From Palleronia pelagia (GTDB lineage Bacteria > Pseudomonadota > Alphaproteobacteria > Rhodobacterales > Rhodobacteraceae), in the NCBI RefSeq assembly GCF_900110115.1, contig NZ_FOCM01000008.1, positions 121,483 to 185,482 of the forward strand: 64,000 bases of DNA, written 5' to 3'. Shown in pieces: positions 46,509 through 54,402 of the stretch. The translations under genes and the position numbers were made by a program. The notes beneath the pieces are model-generated. The model did not search any database and was not told the DNA's origin. It saw nothing but the letters and a program-made list of their open reading frames with translations. Position 1 is the first letter of the stretch. The number at the start of each line of letters is the position of its first letter.

Positions 46509-46922
46509 ATGCCGCACCCGTTTCACCTGGCCTACCACGTCACCGACCTGGACGAGGCGCGCGCCTTCTACGGCGATGTCCTGCAATGTACCGAGGGGCG
46601 GTCGACCGAAACCTGGGTGGATTTCGACTTCTTCGGCCACCAGCTGAGCCTGCACCTGGGCGAGCCCTTCGCCACCGCGGACACCGGCAAGGTCGGTGAC
46701 CACATGGTGCCCATGCCGCACCTGGGCCTCGTGCTGCCGCTGGAAGACTGGCAGGTCCTGCGCGGGCGGCTCGAACGCGCCGGTATCGACTGGGTGCTGG
46801 CCCCCAGTGTCCGGTTCGAGGGCGAGCCGGGCGAGCAGTGGACGATGTTCTTCCGCGACCCGTCGGGCAACCCGATCGAGCTGAAAGGGTTCGCCCGGAT
46901 GGAGCAGGTCTTCGCCGTCTGA
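46509..46922 (+). CDS. VOC-superfamily (glyoxalase/dioxygenase-like) protein
   Basis: This 137-residue protein has one vicinal-oxygen-chelate module: FHLAYHVTDLDEARAFYGDVLQC near residues 5-27 (first metal His), DFFGHQLSLHLG in the middle and TMFFRDPSGNPIELKGF near 115-131 (glutamate ligand). Such proteins are often metal-dependent glyoxalases or ring-cleaving or resistance enzymes; the substrate is unclear. ATG 46509 follows AAGGA, while upstream in-frame ATGs lack sites. It is divergent from metY. Confidence 0.85.
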   Translation: MPHPFHLAYHVTDLDEARAFYGDVLQCTEGRSTETWVDFDFFGHQLSLHLGEPFATADTGKVGDHMVPMPHLGLVLPLEDWQVLRGRLERAGIDWVLAPSVRFEGEPGEQWTMFFRDPSGNPIELKGFARMEQVFAV

Positions 46923-47028
46923 CAGCTTTGCCCCGGGTGGCCCCGGACGCGGATGGCGAGAATGCGCTGGACGCGCCTCGCGGACCCTCTAGAAATATCC
47001 CGGCCGACAGAGCAGGGAGAAGGTTCAA

Positions 47029-47382
47029 ATGATTACACGTTACGCGCTGATCGCCGCGATGGTTCTTTCGGGGGGCGCCGCCTGGGCCGAAAGCCACGCG
47101 TCCGAATCCGAGGTCGACGCGCCGCAGGTGGCCGAGCTGACCGCCGAGGACGTGGACATGGACGCGGCCGGGAAGATCTTCCAACGCTCGTGCCGGGGCT
47201 GCCACGGCAACAAGGCACAGGGCGCGGCCAGCTATCCGAAACTGTCCGACAAGGAGCCGCAATACCTGGCCGACATGCTGGCCCGGTATCGCGACGGTGA
47301 GCGGATCGGCCCGAACTCGATCCTGATGATCCAGAATGCCAAGGATCTGTCGGACGAGGATATCACCAACCTGTCGGTCTAA
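47029..47382 (+). CDS. Class I cytochrome c, periplasmic
   Basis: This 117-residue exported protein has a signal peptide (MITRYALIAAMVLSGGAAWA) and one heme site, QRSCRGCHGNKAQGA near residue 57 (CxxCH). NSILMIQNAKDLSDEDITNLSV at the end provides a probable Met axial ligand. It is likely a soluble electron carrier. The next gene encodes a PQQ-type sugar dehydrogenase, a possible electron donor (inference). A 10-bp GC hairpin follows its stop. Confidence 0.9.
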   Translation: MITRYALIAAMVLSGGAAWAESHASESEVDAPQVAELTAEDVDMDAAGKIFQRSCRGCHGNKAQGAASYPKLSDKEPQYLADMLARYRDGERIGPNSILMIQNAKDLSDEDITNLSV

Positions 47383-47418
47383 ATCGCGACCGCTTTCGAC
47401 TAAGCCGGCAGCGATTGC

Positions 47419-47440
47419 GGCAGGCGGCACGCCGCCTGCC
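47419..47440 (+). terminator. GC hairpin after the cytochrome c gene
   Basis: GGCAGGCGGC and GCCGCCTGCC pair perfectly across only two bases (AC), 37 bp after the stop. There is no T-run, so it may be a weak or non-Rho-independent terminator. Confidence 0.5.
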
Positions 47441-47638
47441 GTGACGCGGCGCCGGATGGCCGTTGACCACCCCCACGGGCCGCCCTGCCGTAACTCTGCC
47501 TGCTGGTTGAATCGTAAGGAAATGAATGCCTTACGTGCAGCGGCGTACGTGATCATAGGGAGGATACTATGCTACGCTCAACGTCTCGTTCGGCACTGCC
47601 GCTGGTCACATCGCTGCTGGCCGCGACATCGCTCGTCG

Positions 47639-48859
47639 ATGGCAGCGGCCCAAAGCGGCATGAACACCACCAGCCTGCAAGCCGAAGCCGTTCTCGAGGG
47701 CCTGGAGAACCCTTGGGACATGGCGCTCCTCGATGACGGCACGATGCAGTTCACCGAGAAATGCAAGGGACTGTCGGTGCGCATGCCCGACGGCACCGTG
47801 AACGCGCTTTACGGCGTGGGTGAGACCGAAGGCTATCCCGCCAACGGCTCGGACCTGTTCTGCGAAGGGCAGGCGGGGATGATGGGTGTCGCCTTCGACC
47901 CGGACTTCGCCGACAACCGCCGCATCTACGTCTACTCGACGTCCAACATGTCGGATCCCCACACCAACCGGCTGATGCGCTTCACCCTGAACGAGGACTT
48001 CACCGAGGTGTCGGACCGGACCGACATCGTCGATGACGTGCCCTACAAGATGGAAGCGTCCGATCACCCGTTCGGTGGACCCGGCGCCCACAACGGCGGG
48101 CGCGTGCGCTTCGGTCCCGACGGGGCCCTTTGGCTGACCACCGGCGACAACCACAACGAAGAAATCCCGCAAAGCCCGACGATGATGGGCTCTAAGGTTC
48201 TGCGGATGGATACGGATGGCAACGCCCATCCCGACAACAACCCGCCCGAGGGCTTCGACCAGCGGACCTACACCTACGGCCACCGCAACGTGCAGGGTCT
48301 TGCCTTCCACCCGGAAACCGGTGCGGCGATCACCGCCGAGCACGGCCCGTGGCACTCGGACGAAATCACGGTGCTCGAGAACGGCGGCAACGCCGGTTGG
48401 GACCCGCGTGACAACATGGCCGGGCGCGGCGACTGCCCCGACGGCTATTGCGGCTACATGCCCAACCAGAACGAGGGCATGAACCGCTACGAGCGCGCTT
48501 CCTTCATGCCGATGACCGACTTCGAGACCTATCCCGACGCCATGCCGCCCGTATGGGAGAACAACGGCTGGTCGCAGGGGACCTCGTCCGCCGCCTTCCT
48601 CGAGGGTGAGCAGTGGGGCGACTGGGAAAACGCGATGGTCGTCGGCATCATGGGCATCGGCTTCGGTGGCACGCCCATCGGGCAGCGCATCGACGTGATC
48701 GAGTTCACCGAGGACGGGACCGAGGTGCTGGACGTGACCGAGATGACCCTGCCGATGGAGCCGGGCCGCTTCCGCTCGGTCGTGCTCGGGCCCGAGGGCA
48801 GCCTCTATACCGCCATCGACGAAGGCACGATCTACAAGCTGACCCCCGGCGGCAGCTGA
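47639..48859 (+). CDS. PQQ-dependent sugar dehydrogenase (glucose/sorbosone type), signal peptide out of frame
   Basis: This six-bladed propeller dehydrogenase oxidises sugars with PQQ. The 406-residue body has VLEGLENPWDMALLDDGTMQFTEK, GGPGAHNGGRVRFGPDGALWLTTGDNHNE, YGHRNVQGLAFHPETGAAITAEHGP and SDEITVLENGGNAGWDPR, as expected. The native start appears to be ATG 47569 behind AGGGAGG, encoding a signal peptide (MLRSTSRSALPLVTSLLAATSL) in another frame. One extra base near 47634-47640 would account for this, leaving ATG 47639 as the first in-frame start with no signal. Either a frameshift mutation or a sequencing error. Confidence 0.7.
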   Translation: MAAAQSGMNTTSLQAEAVLEGLENPWDMALLDDGTMQFTEKCKGLSVRMPDGTVNALYGVGETEGYPANGSDLFCEGQAGMMGVAFDPDFADNRRIYVYSTSNMSDPHTNRLMRFTLNEDFTEVSDRTDIVDDVPYKMEASDHPFGGPGAHNGGRVRFGPDGALWLTTGDNHNEEIPQSPTMMGSKVLRMDTDGNAHPDNNPPEGFDQRTYTYGHRNVQGLAFHPETGAAITAEHGPWHSDEITVLENGGNAGWDPRDNMAGRGDCPDGYCGYMPNQNEGMNRYERASFMPMTDFETYPDAMPPVWENNGWSQGTSSAAFLEGEQWGDWENAMVVGIMGIGFGGTPIGQRIDVIEFTEDGTEVLDVTEMTLPMEPGRFRSVVLGPEGSLYTAIDEGTIYKLTPGGS

Positions 48860-48892
48860 TCGCGACAGGGCCGCGCGTTCCGTGCGCGCGGC

Positions 48893-49291
48893 CTAGTCTC
48901 CGGTGACCAGCGTTTCGGGAATCTCGAAGCGCTGGTCATCCACCCGGACGTGATAGGTGCCGCCATCCAGGCGCCAGTCCGTGTCCCGGCCCACCCCGGA
49001 CATCGTCGCGTTGCCGCGCAGGAATTCGCCCGCGCTGAAGGTGAGCATTCGCGCGAACCCGCTCGGGAAACGGACGACGACCGCGGCCGTGGGGGGCACC
49101 CGCGCGACCGATGCCTCGCACGGCACCAGTGTCTCGCCCGGGTTCTGGGCGCAGCGCACCACCATCGACGCGTCGAAATCCCTCTGCTGGGCGCGCGCCA
49201 TCGCCGAGGCGACATCGCCTACGGCGCTTAGGGGCACCAATGCCCCGAGGATCGTCAATATCGCCAACCTCCCCGTTGACACCTCGCCCAT
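48893..49291 (-). CDS. Hypothetical exported protein
   Basis: This 132-residue protein has a probable signal peptide (MGEVSTGRLAILTILGALVPLSAVGDVASA) and a beta-rich body with two cysteines (VVRCAQN and VPCEASVA) that could form a disulfide. It includes MARAQQRDFDASMVVRC and HVRVDDQRFEIPETLVTG. I do not recognise the family. The longer frame to 49369 starts with incoherent residues, so ATG 49291 is chosen. The gene is convergent with the PQQ dehydrogenase. Confidence 0.5.
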   Translation of the reverse strand: MGEVSTGRLAILTILGALVPLSAVGDVASAMARAQQRDFDASMVVRCAQNPGETLVPCEASVARVPPTAAVVVRFPSGFARMLTFSAGEFLRGNATMSGVGRDTDWRLDGGTYHVRVDDQRFEIPETLVTGD

Positions 49292-49349
49292 CCTCCGCGA
49301 CGTCCGGGCCTTGGCGCAAGGACGATGCACGGCTGCGCCGGGGGCATGC

Positions 49350-50348
49350 CTAGCGCATCCAGAAGCCATTGCTTTTCAACCGGTTGCGGATCTTCTGCTC
49401 CTTGCGGGGCAGGTCGTCTTGGTCGAACAGCGCGCGGGCCTTCCGGCCGCGGCCCTGAAGCACCATGCGCTTGATCGGCTCGTACTCCTTGAGGATCTTC
49501 TTCAGCTTGTTGGGTGCGACCGTGGCCTCGAGCGTCTCGACCACATGGTCCCCCTCACGCGCATAGAGCAGCGGCAGCAGGCGATAGTGGCAGGTCGTCG
49601 CGCCATCCAGCAGCCCCGCCGGGATCGTCCGTCGCCCGCCACCGAAGCTGTGGATCACAAGCGGCAGCGCGATCTGGTCGAGCCACGGGTCCAGCGACTG
49701 AAGTGCCAGCGTCTCGGGCGCGTCGTCCCGGATGGCGAGCGCGTAGTCCAGAAATCGTTTCCCGAACTCCGGGCCCGAGCGGTGGAAGAACCAGCCCGCG
49801 TTGAAATAGAGATAGCGCTCCCAGTACTCGTCCGGCTGCGACGGGTCGATCGAGCTGTCGAAATCCAGCCCGAACTTGTCGTAGAGCGATCTCCAGATTT
49901 CGGCGTAGCCCGGCCCGTAGAGCTCGATCTGCGGCCACGTGCCTTCGCGACGCAGCGACGCGCAGGGCCGGGCAAAATCGAAGGGGACCTCCGAGAGCGG
50001 GCCGGTCACCAGCGTATCGCTGTCGAAGAAAACGAAGGGCCGGTCGCGCGGCAGTGACAGCAGCGCTTCGATCTTGTTCCCATAGGGATAATCGGCGCCG
50101 AAATGCCGGGTTTCGAAGGGCAGGAGGGTCGCGCCCAGTTCGTCCAGCAGCAGGTCGCGCACCGCGTCGGACATCCGCGGATCGCGCGGCCACAAATCGT
50201 TCGGCTGCGGCTCGGCCACGTAGAGCCGCCCGGCGAAATCGGGATCGGACCGTCGCAGCGACGCGGCGAACAGCGCCGCCTCGTACTGCAATCGGCCGGA
50301 TTGGCCGATGACCAGAATGTCGAACGGATCTGGATTCTTCGTCGCCAT
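49350..50348 (-). CDS. Glycosyltransferase-like (GT-A fold) conserved protein
   Basis: This 332-residue cytosolic protein starts MATKNPDPFDILVIGQSGRLQYEAALFAASLRRSDPDF, and has RPFVFFDSDTLVTGPLSE near residue 105, where DSD is a DxD-type metal motif of GT-A nucleotide-sugar transferases. FNAGWFFHRSGPEFG and QIALPLVIHSFGG follow the pattern of this superfamily. The acceptor is unknown. The basic C-terminus (KIRNRLKSNGFWMR) is notable. The ATG at 50348 is chosen over 50480, where the reading is Arg-rich and unlikely. Confidence 0.72.
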   Translation of the reverse strand: MATKNPDPFDILVIGQSGRLQYEAALFAASLRRSDPDFAGRLYVAEPQPNDLWPRDPRMSDAVRDLLLDELGATLLPFETRHFGADYPYGNKIEALLSLPRDRPFVFFDSDTLVTGPLSEVPFDFARPCASLRREGTWPQIELYGPGYAEIWRSLYDKFGLDFDSSIDPSQPDEYWERYLYFNAGWFFHRSGPEFGKRFLDYALAIRDDAPETLALQSLDPWLDQIALPLVIHSFGGGRRTIPAGLLDGATTCHYRLLPLLYAREGDHVVETLEATVAPNKLKKILKEYEPIKRMVLQGRGRKARALFDQDDLPRKEQKIRNRLKSNGFWMR

Positions 50349-50403
50349 GCACCTTGTCCGCCAACGCGTCCGGGTCCGCTCTAATGTCCGGGTCGCGGCT
50401 TGC

Positions 50404-51111
50404 CTAGCCTGAGGGCGCGCCTGCGGCGACCTTCGTCCACATACCGGCCGGCAAGGCAAGTGAAAGCGTGCCGCCGTCACCGGTATCGAGCGTCACGTTG
50501 TCCGAATAGCCCGCGAAGGGGATGGTCAGACCGTCGGCGAAGGCGATTGATGTGACGGGGATGTAAGCGCCTGTCTTGCGGGTGGAGGGCGACATCCCGG
50601 AGGCCGTGAGTTCGCCGCTGAAGTCAAGGATGGTGACGTCCAGCGTGCGGATCCAGGTCATCAGTGCCCGGACCGCCGTGTCTTGCAGGTCGGCGGGGCC
50701 GAAGTTTCGCGGGCCGTCCCGGACGGACGGCGGCCCGAGAACCGCAGCGGAAAGCAACTGCGCCGCATAGGCCGCCATACGCGCGGCGCCGGGTGGCGGC
50801 GGGGTCAGTCCGGCGGCGGACGCGAGCCTCCGGTCGCTCACATCGGGGATCGAGGCGCCGCGCACTTCGTTGCGCAGGTCGGCGAAGCTGGCAGCGTCGA
50901 TGCTCGGGATCCGGAAGGAAAAGTGCGCGGTGACGGTGTTTCCCGGACCTGGAGCCAGGTCGGCCTCGACCTTGTTCACGCCATGATAGACCGTTCCCGA
51001 CAGTGCGCTGGCTGCTTTTTCTGCCGTCGACTCGGTACTCGGCGCCGGCCGGAAGGCGCGAACGCGGGCGTTGTTGGTCACGATGTCGATGGGCAGATCG
51101 ACCAGGTACAT
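50404..51111 (-). CDS. Orphan hypothetical protein
   Basis: This 235-residue soluble protein begins MYLVDLPIDIVTNNARVRAF, with VYHGVNKVEADLAPGPGNTVTAHFSFRIPSID in the middle and a beta-rich end (VTSIAFADGLTIPFAGYSDNVTLD...). I recognise no domain. It lies 42 bp downstream of another orphan (51154-51720) on the same strand, so they are probably one operon. The start has no strong ribosome site. Position next to the mobile element makes it a candidate accessory gene. Confidence 0.5.
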   Translation of the reverse strand: MYLVDLPIDIVTNNARVRAFRPAPSTESTAEKAASALSGTVYHGVNKVEADLAPGPGNTVTAHFSFRIPSIDAASFADLRNEVRGASIPDVSDRRLASAAGLTPPPPGAARMAAYAAQLLSAAVLGPPSVRDGPRNFGPADLQDTAVRALMTWIRTLDVTILDFSGELTASGMSPSTRKTGAYIPVTSIAFADGLTIPFAGYSDNVTLDTGDGGTLSLALPAGMWTKVAAGAPSG

Positions 51112-51153
51112 GGCGCGTGGGGCCGGGGAACAGAGTTCGCCCGGCCCGTCCCG

Positions 51154-51720
51154 TCAGATGTTGATGGTCGAGTTGTTGTTGGAGCTGGGTAGCGCATCCC
51201 CATTCTGGTCCTGCGCCCCGGTATCGGCCGCCGGATCCGACGCGGAGGCCATCGAGTAGGTGTTGCCTTGGTCGTCTTTGACCTGGAGCAGCATCATGTA
51301 GGCTGACGCGGTTACCTGAAAGTTCGGGATCTGACCCGTCGCCTCGAGATCGAAATCAGTATAGCCGTTGATCTGATCCGAGTTGATCGCCTCGTGGAAG
51401 GCCTGGCTGATCTCGCTCTTGTGGGTCGAGGCATTCGCACCGATGCCCAGCCATCCCCAGAAACCGCTGACGCCGCCACCGATATTGTAGCTTTTCTTCA
51501 TTTGCTGAAAGGTCGTCGACTTGTCGAGGCTGTAGGCCGAGAACGTCATCTTGCCGTGCAGCTTGGCTGTTGCGCCGGCACCGCTCACCTGCGCCGAGAT
51601 ACCCTTGGCAACGCCGCGCTTGGCTGAAATCGACCAGGACGTAGCAGATTGGCCCTGACCCCCGGCGTTGGCCAGCGCGATCTGGTTGTGATCCTGCAGC
51701 TCCAAAACATCACTCATCAT
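51154..51720 (-). CDS. Orphan hypothetical protein, Gly/Ser-rich
   Basis: This 188-residue protein begins MMSDVLELQDHNQIALANAGG and has alternating polar residues with SYNIGGGVSGFWGWLGIGANASTHK near 90-115 and YMMLLQVKDDQGNTYSMASASD near 145. The C-terminus ends SSNNNSTINI. I do not recognise it. ATG 51720 follows GGGAG at good spacing. Its upstream region (51721-51900) is AT-rich, unlike the flanks, suggesting acquired DNA. It heads an operon with the 235-residue orphan. Confidence 0.55.
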   Translation of the reverse strand: MMSDVLELQDHNQIALANAGGQGQSATSWSISAKRGVAKGISAQVSGAGATAKLHGKMTFSAYSLDKSTTFQQMKKSYNIGGGVSGFWGWLGIGANASTHKSEISQAFHEAINSDQINGYTDFDLEATGQIPNFQVTASAYMMLLQVKDDQGNTYSMASASDPAADTGAQDQNGDALPSSNNNSTINI

Positions 51721-52203
51721 CCGAACTCCCTTATTGGTTGAATGTGCCAACTTGATACAGGATGGCTTACGTAGCGTAATGGGAGTTGCGCGCAATGCAA
51801 TCAAAGGTTGAAAGATATACACAGATATCTTCTTCAGGCGTAATTTCAAGTGGTTAGAGATCCGTGAAGAGACGCGCATCCGGCTCTATCCGATTGATAA
51901 GAGGCTAAAATGAGAAGTTTGTCCGATTTTCGTCATGTTCACCGACTTCGCCTGGACTGTCCGCGTGCACTTGACGGCAGCCAAAGATCGAACTGGTTGC
52001 CAGTTCCGGGCGCGACGCGGCCAAGTCCGAAATTGCAACCTACAGGTGATATTGGCGGTCTCCCAGGCAAATCGCGCTGTCCCGAACGGTACCACCGGCA
52101 AGGGTTCTACCTCGGCTGCGGCCATAGGGATGGGTATGTGGCGGGATAGGGTGGTCGTTCCGAATTCGAACAGTGCCCGCGTCTCCACATAAGAGCGCGG
52201 GGC

Positions 52204-52240
52204 CCTGCCAGCGGTGCGGGGCGCAGGATCGATCCGGTGG
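52204..52240 (+). repeat. Left direct repeat (putative attL core)
   Basis: CCTGCCAGCGGTGCGGGGCG followed by CAGGATCGATCCGGTGG, identical over 37 bp to 63964-64000. Three bases upstream also match except one. In the circular form this sequence would be the 3' end of the recombinase gene. Confidence 0.8.
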
Positions 52241-52373
52241 ATCGATCGGGTGCCGACATGCAAGCGGACAGGCTCGGTGCGGCGGTTGATCGTGTAAGGG
52301 GGAGGTTGGTGGACCCAACAGGAGCGGAATCGAACCGCCTGTTCGAAGTCCTCCAAGAATGGGAACACCATCT

Positions 52374-52405
52374 CGCACCTTATGATCTAAGCGATCTGAG
52401 GTGCG
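52374..52405. promoter_or_regulatory. Inverted repeat over the mobC ribosome site
   Basis: CGCACCT and AGGTGCG pair as a 7-bp stem around 18 nt that include a direct repeat GATCT...GATCT. The right arm overlaps GAGGTG, the ribosome site of mobC (ATG 52409). It may be an operator for MobC, a translation control hairpin or part of oriT. Confidence 0.5.
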
Positions 52406-52408
52406 GCG

Positions 52409-52828
52409 ATGAGCACCTTAGATAGACGTTTCAATAAGTTAGCCAAGGATCAGCGGCCCAAGTATCCGCCGCCGTTTTCGCTGCGCCTCACCTTCGATGA
52501 GCGCGCCAAGCTGGATTTGTTGCGGGGCAGCATGCCGCTGGGGCGGTATATCCGTGAGCAAGTGCTCGGGGATGATGCTGCGCCGCGCAAGAAGCGTGGG
52601 CGTTATCCTGTCAAGGATCATGAAGCCCTCGGGCGTGTCTTGGGCGCGCTCGGCTCGTCGCGCCTGTCTTCCAATCTGAACCAGCTCGCGCGCGCTTCTA
52701 ACAGTGGCTCGCTGCCCGTCGCGCCGGAGACAGAAGCTGACCTTCGTCAGGCCTGTGAAGATGTGAAGGCCATGCGGCAGGAACTGTTGCGGGCGCTCGG
52801 CAGCATTAGCGACGGGGGTGAGCCATGA
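52409..52828 (+). CDS. mobC: MobC-like relaxosome accessory protein
   Basis: This 139-residue DNA-binding protein has a basic N-terminus (RRFNKLAKDQRPKYPPPFSLRLTFDERAKLDLLR), LGRYIREQVLG near residue 43, and a conserved DHEALGRVLGALGSSRLSSNLNQLARASNSGSLP in the middle, the hallmark of MobC-type proteins that open DNA at oriT. It overlaps the relaxase start by 4 bp. An inverted repeat covers its ribosome site. Confidence 0.88.
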   Translation: MSTLDRRFNKLAKDQRPKYPPPFSLRLTFDERAKLDLLRGSMPLGRYIREQVLGDDAAPRKKRGRYPVKDHEALGRVLGALGSSRLSSNLNQLARASNSGSLPVAPETEADLRQACEDVKAMRQELLRALGSISDGGEP

Positions 52829-54159
52829 TCCTGAAAGGTTCACAGCGCGGGAACGCGGCCAAGCTCGCCCGGCATCTTTTGAACGAGCGGGACAATGAGC
52901 ATGTCGAGCTGCACGAGCTGCGCGGATTTGTTTCCGATGAGCAGCTCTTGGACGCCTTGCTCGAAGCGCAGGCCGTGGCCAAAGGCACGCGTTGCCAGCA
53001 ACACCTATTCTCGCTCAGTCTGAACCCGCCGGAAGACGAGCGGGTCGATGTCGAGCACTTCGAAACGGCCATCGAAATGGTCGAGCAACAGCTTGGCCTA
53101 GACGGGCATCCCCGCGCCATCGTCTTCCATGAGAAGGAAGGCAGACGGCACGCGCATGCGGTCTGGTCGCGGATCGATTCCGAAACCATGACGGCAAAGA
53201 ACCTGCCGTTCTTCAAGCGCCGCCTGATGGAGGTCTCGAAAGAGCTCTATCTTCAGCATGGCTGGGATATGCCCAAGGGCATTGTCGATCAGGCCTTGCG
53301 CAACCCGCTGAATTTCAGCCGGGCCGAATGGCAGCAGGCCAAGCGGGCCATGGCCGATCCGCAGCTCGTCAAGGCGATGTTCAAGCAGGCTTGGCAGTCT
53401 TCTGACAATGCCGAAACCCTGAAAGCCGCTCTGGAAGACAAGGGCTTTTTCCTCGCGCGTGGTGATCGGCGCGGCGTGGTCGCGCTCGATTATCAGGGCG
53501 AGGTCTACGCGCTGGCGCGCTGGTCGGGCGTCAAGGCGAAGGATGTCAAAGACCGGCTGCCTGACGTGGATAAATTCCCAAGTGTGCAGGAGCGCCGCGA
53601 CGAGATAGCCAAGCGGATGAGTGCGCAGCTTCAGAAATACGCCGTTGAAATCAATAAGGCGTACCACAGGAAACACCCCTCCATCGAGTTCAAGCGAACC
53701 CAGCTCGTGGAGCGCCACCGCGATGAGCGAAAAGCGCTGTACGATAGGCAGCGCGCCCGCTGGGAACAGGAAACGGCGGCGCGAGCAGCACGCCTGCCCA
53801 GAGGCATGGGCGGTCTGTGGAGCTGGATCACGGGGAAGTATTCACGGATCAGAACGCAGAACGAGCTGGATGCATGGCAATGCTATTGCCGGGATCAGGC
53901 CGAGCGCGATGGACTGGTGTCCCGCCAGCTTGATGAGCGCCAGCAACTTCAGCGCGCCGTCAAGGAAGTGCGCGATCAGCGAAGCAAGGATATCGCCGAT
54001 CTGCACCTTGAGCTGAGCGCCTATCTCTCGATGCAGCGCGGGCATACGGCAACGGCCAAGGTGAAAGCCGATATCGCGAAACAACCTGAGACGCCGAAGA
54101 AAGATAAGAGCCGTGGGCAAGACCGCTCACGCGGGTCTGGCCCTGATTTTAACCTCTAG
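52825..54159 (+). CDS. mobA: Relaxase/mobilization nuclease without an N-terminal tyrosine
   Basis: This 444-residue relaxase nicks at oriT and leads DNA transfer. VFHEKEGRRHAHAVWSRID (His102, His109, His111) is the metal-binding histidine triad motif of MOBP-type relaxases. The opening MILKGSQRGNAAKLARHLLN... HVELHELRGF is the alphaproteobacterial relaxase type. No Tyr occurs before about residue 139, so the usual Tyr nucleophile is missing and a His (H18, H26 or H30) may serve. The C-terminal half is a long helical region rich in charged residues. Confidence 0.87.
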   Translation: MILKGSQRGNAAKLARHLLNERDNEHVELHELRGFVSDEQLLDALLEAQAVAKGTRCQQHLFSLSLNPPEDERVDVEHFETAIEMVEQQLGLDGHPRAIVFHEKEGRRHAHAVWSRIDSETMTAKNLPFFKRRLMEVSKELYLQHGWDMPKGIVDQALRNPLNFSRAEWQQAKRAMADPQLVKAMFKQAWQSSDNAETLKAALEDKGFFLARGDRRGVVALDYQGEVYALARWSGVKAKDVKDRLPDVDKFPSVQERRDEIAKRMSAQLQKYAVEINKAYHRKHPSIEFKRTQLVERHRDERKALYDRQRARWEQETAARAARLPRGMGGLWSWITGKYSRIRTQNELDAWQCYCRDQAERDGLVSRQLDERQQLQRAVKEVRDQRSKDIADLHLELSAYLSMQRGHTATAKVKADIAKQPETPKKDKSRGQDRSRGSGPDFNL

Positions 54160-54177
54160 CATTTGAAAGGAAAATTC

Positions 54178-54393
54178 ATGCGACACATACTCATGCTTCA
54201 TCTGGACGAAGCGCACGCGCGTCAGCTCGATGAGCTGCGCCAGCATTTTCATCTGGCGGCAGATGACACTGTGCGCCTCGCCATCCGCCTGACGCACGCC
54301 CGGCACAAGCAAAAACCGGACGTGCTCGCGCTTGAGTTCAAGCCGCGCGCGAAGCGCGATGACAGGTACGATGATGAGGATTGGACACCATAA
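54178..54393 (+). CDS. Small hypothetical protein after the relaxase
   Basis: This 71-residue protein begins MRHILMLHLDEAHARQLDELRQHFHLAADDTVRLAIRLTHARHKQ, resembling a short ribbon-helix-helix or helix-turn-helix-like fragment (strand then two helices). GGA at 54169 precedes ATG 54178; the longer start at 54163 is less likely. It ends acidic (DDRYDDEDWTP). It may regulate the mob operon (inference). Confidence 0.55.
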   Translation: MRHILMLHLDEAHARQLDELRQHFHLAADDTVRLAIRLTHARHKQKPDVLALEFKPRAKRDDRYDDEDWTP

Positions 54394-54402
54394 ATGCAGC
54401 GC

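Larger units (their letters stand above)
51721..52408. other. 688-bp non-coding left-flank region with element end
   Basis: This gap runs from the orphan start to mobC. It is AT-rich to about 51900 and then contains no supported gene, only weak frames. From 52140 it resembles the right end of the element (63903-64000): GGTGG.CG..CC then a CGAAC and GCGTCTCC pattern, then the identical 37-bp repeat at 52204-52240. The inverted repeat at 52374-52405 lies at its right end. Confidence 0.6.

Noticed and set aside
52308..52345. A T-loop-like GGAATCGAACC near the left end as a tRNA 3' end
   Set aside because: On the minus strand the T-stem and acceptor spacing do not fit a tRNA; probably coincidence.
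51886..52371. Minus-strand frame of 161 residues over the left element end
   Set aside because: It crosses the putative attL repeat and has no ribosome site; parts look faintly familiar, but no domain supports it.
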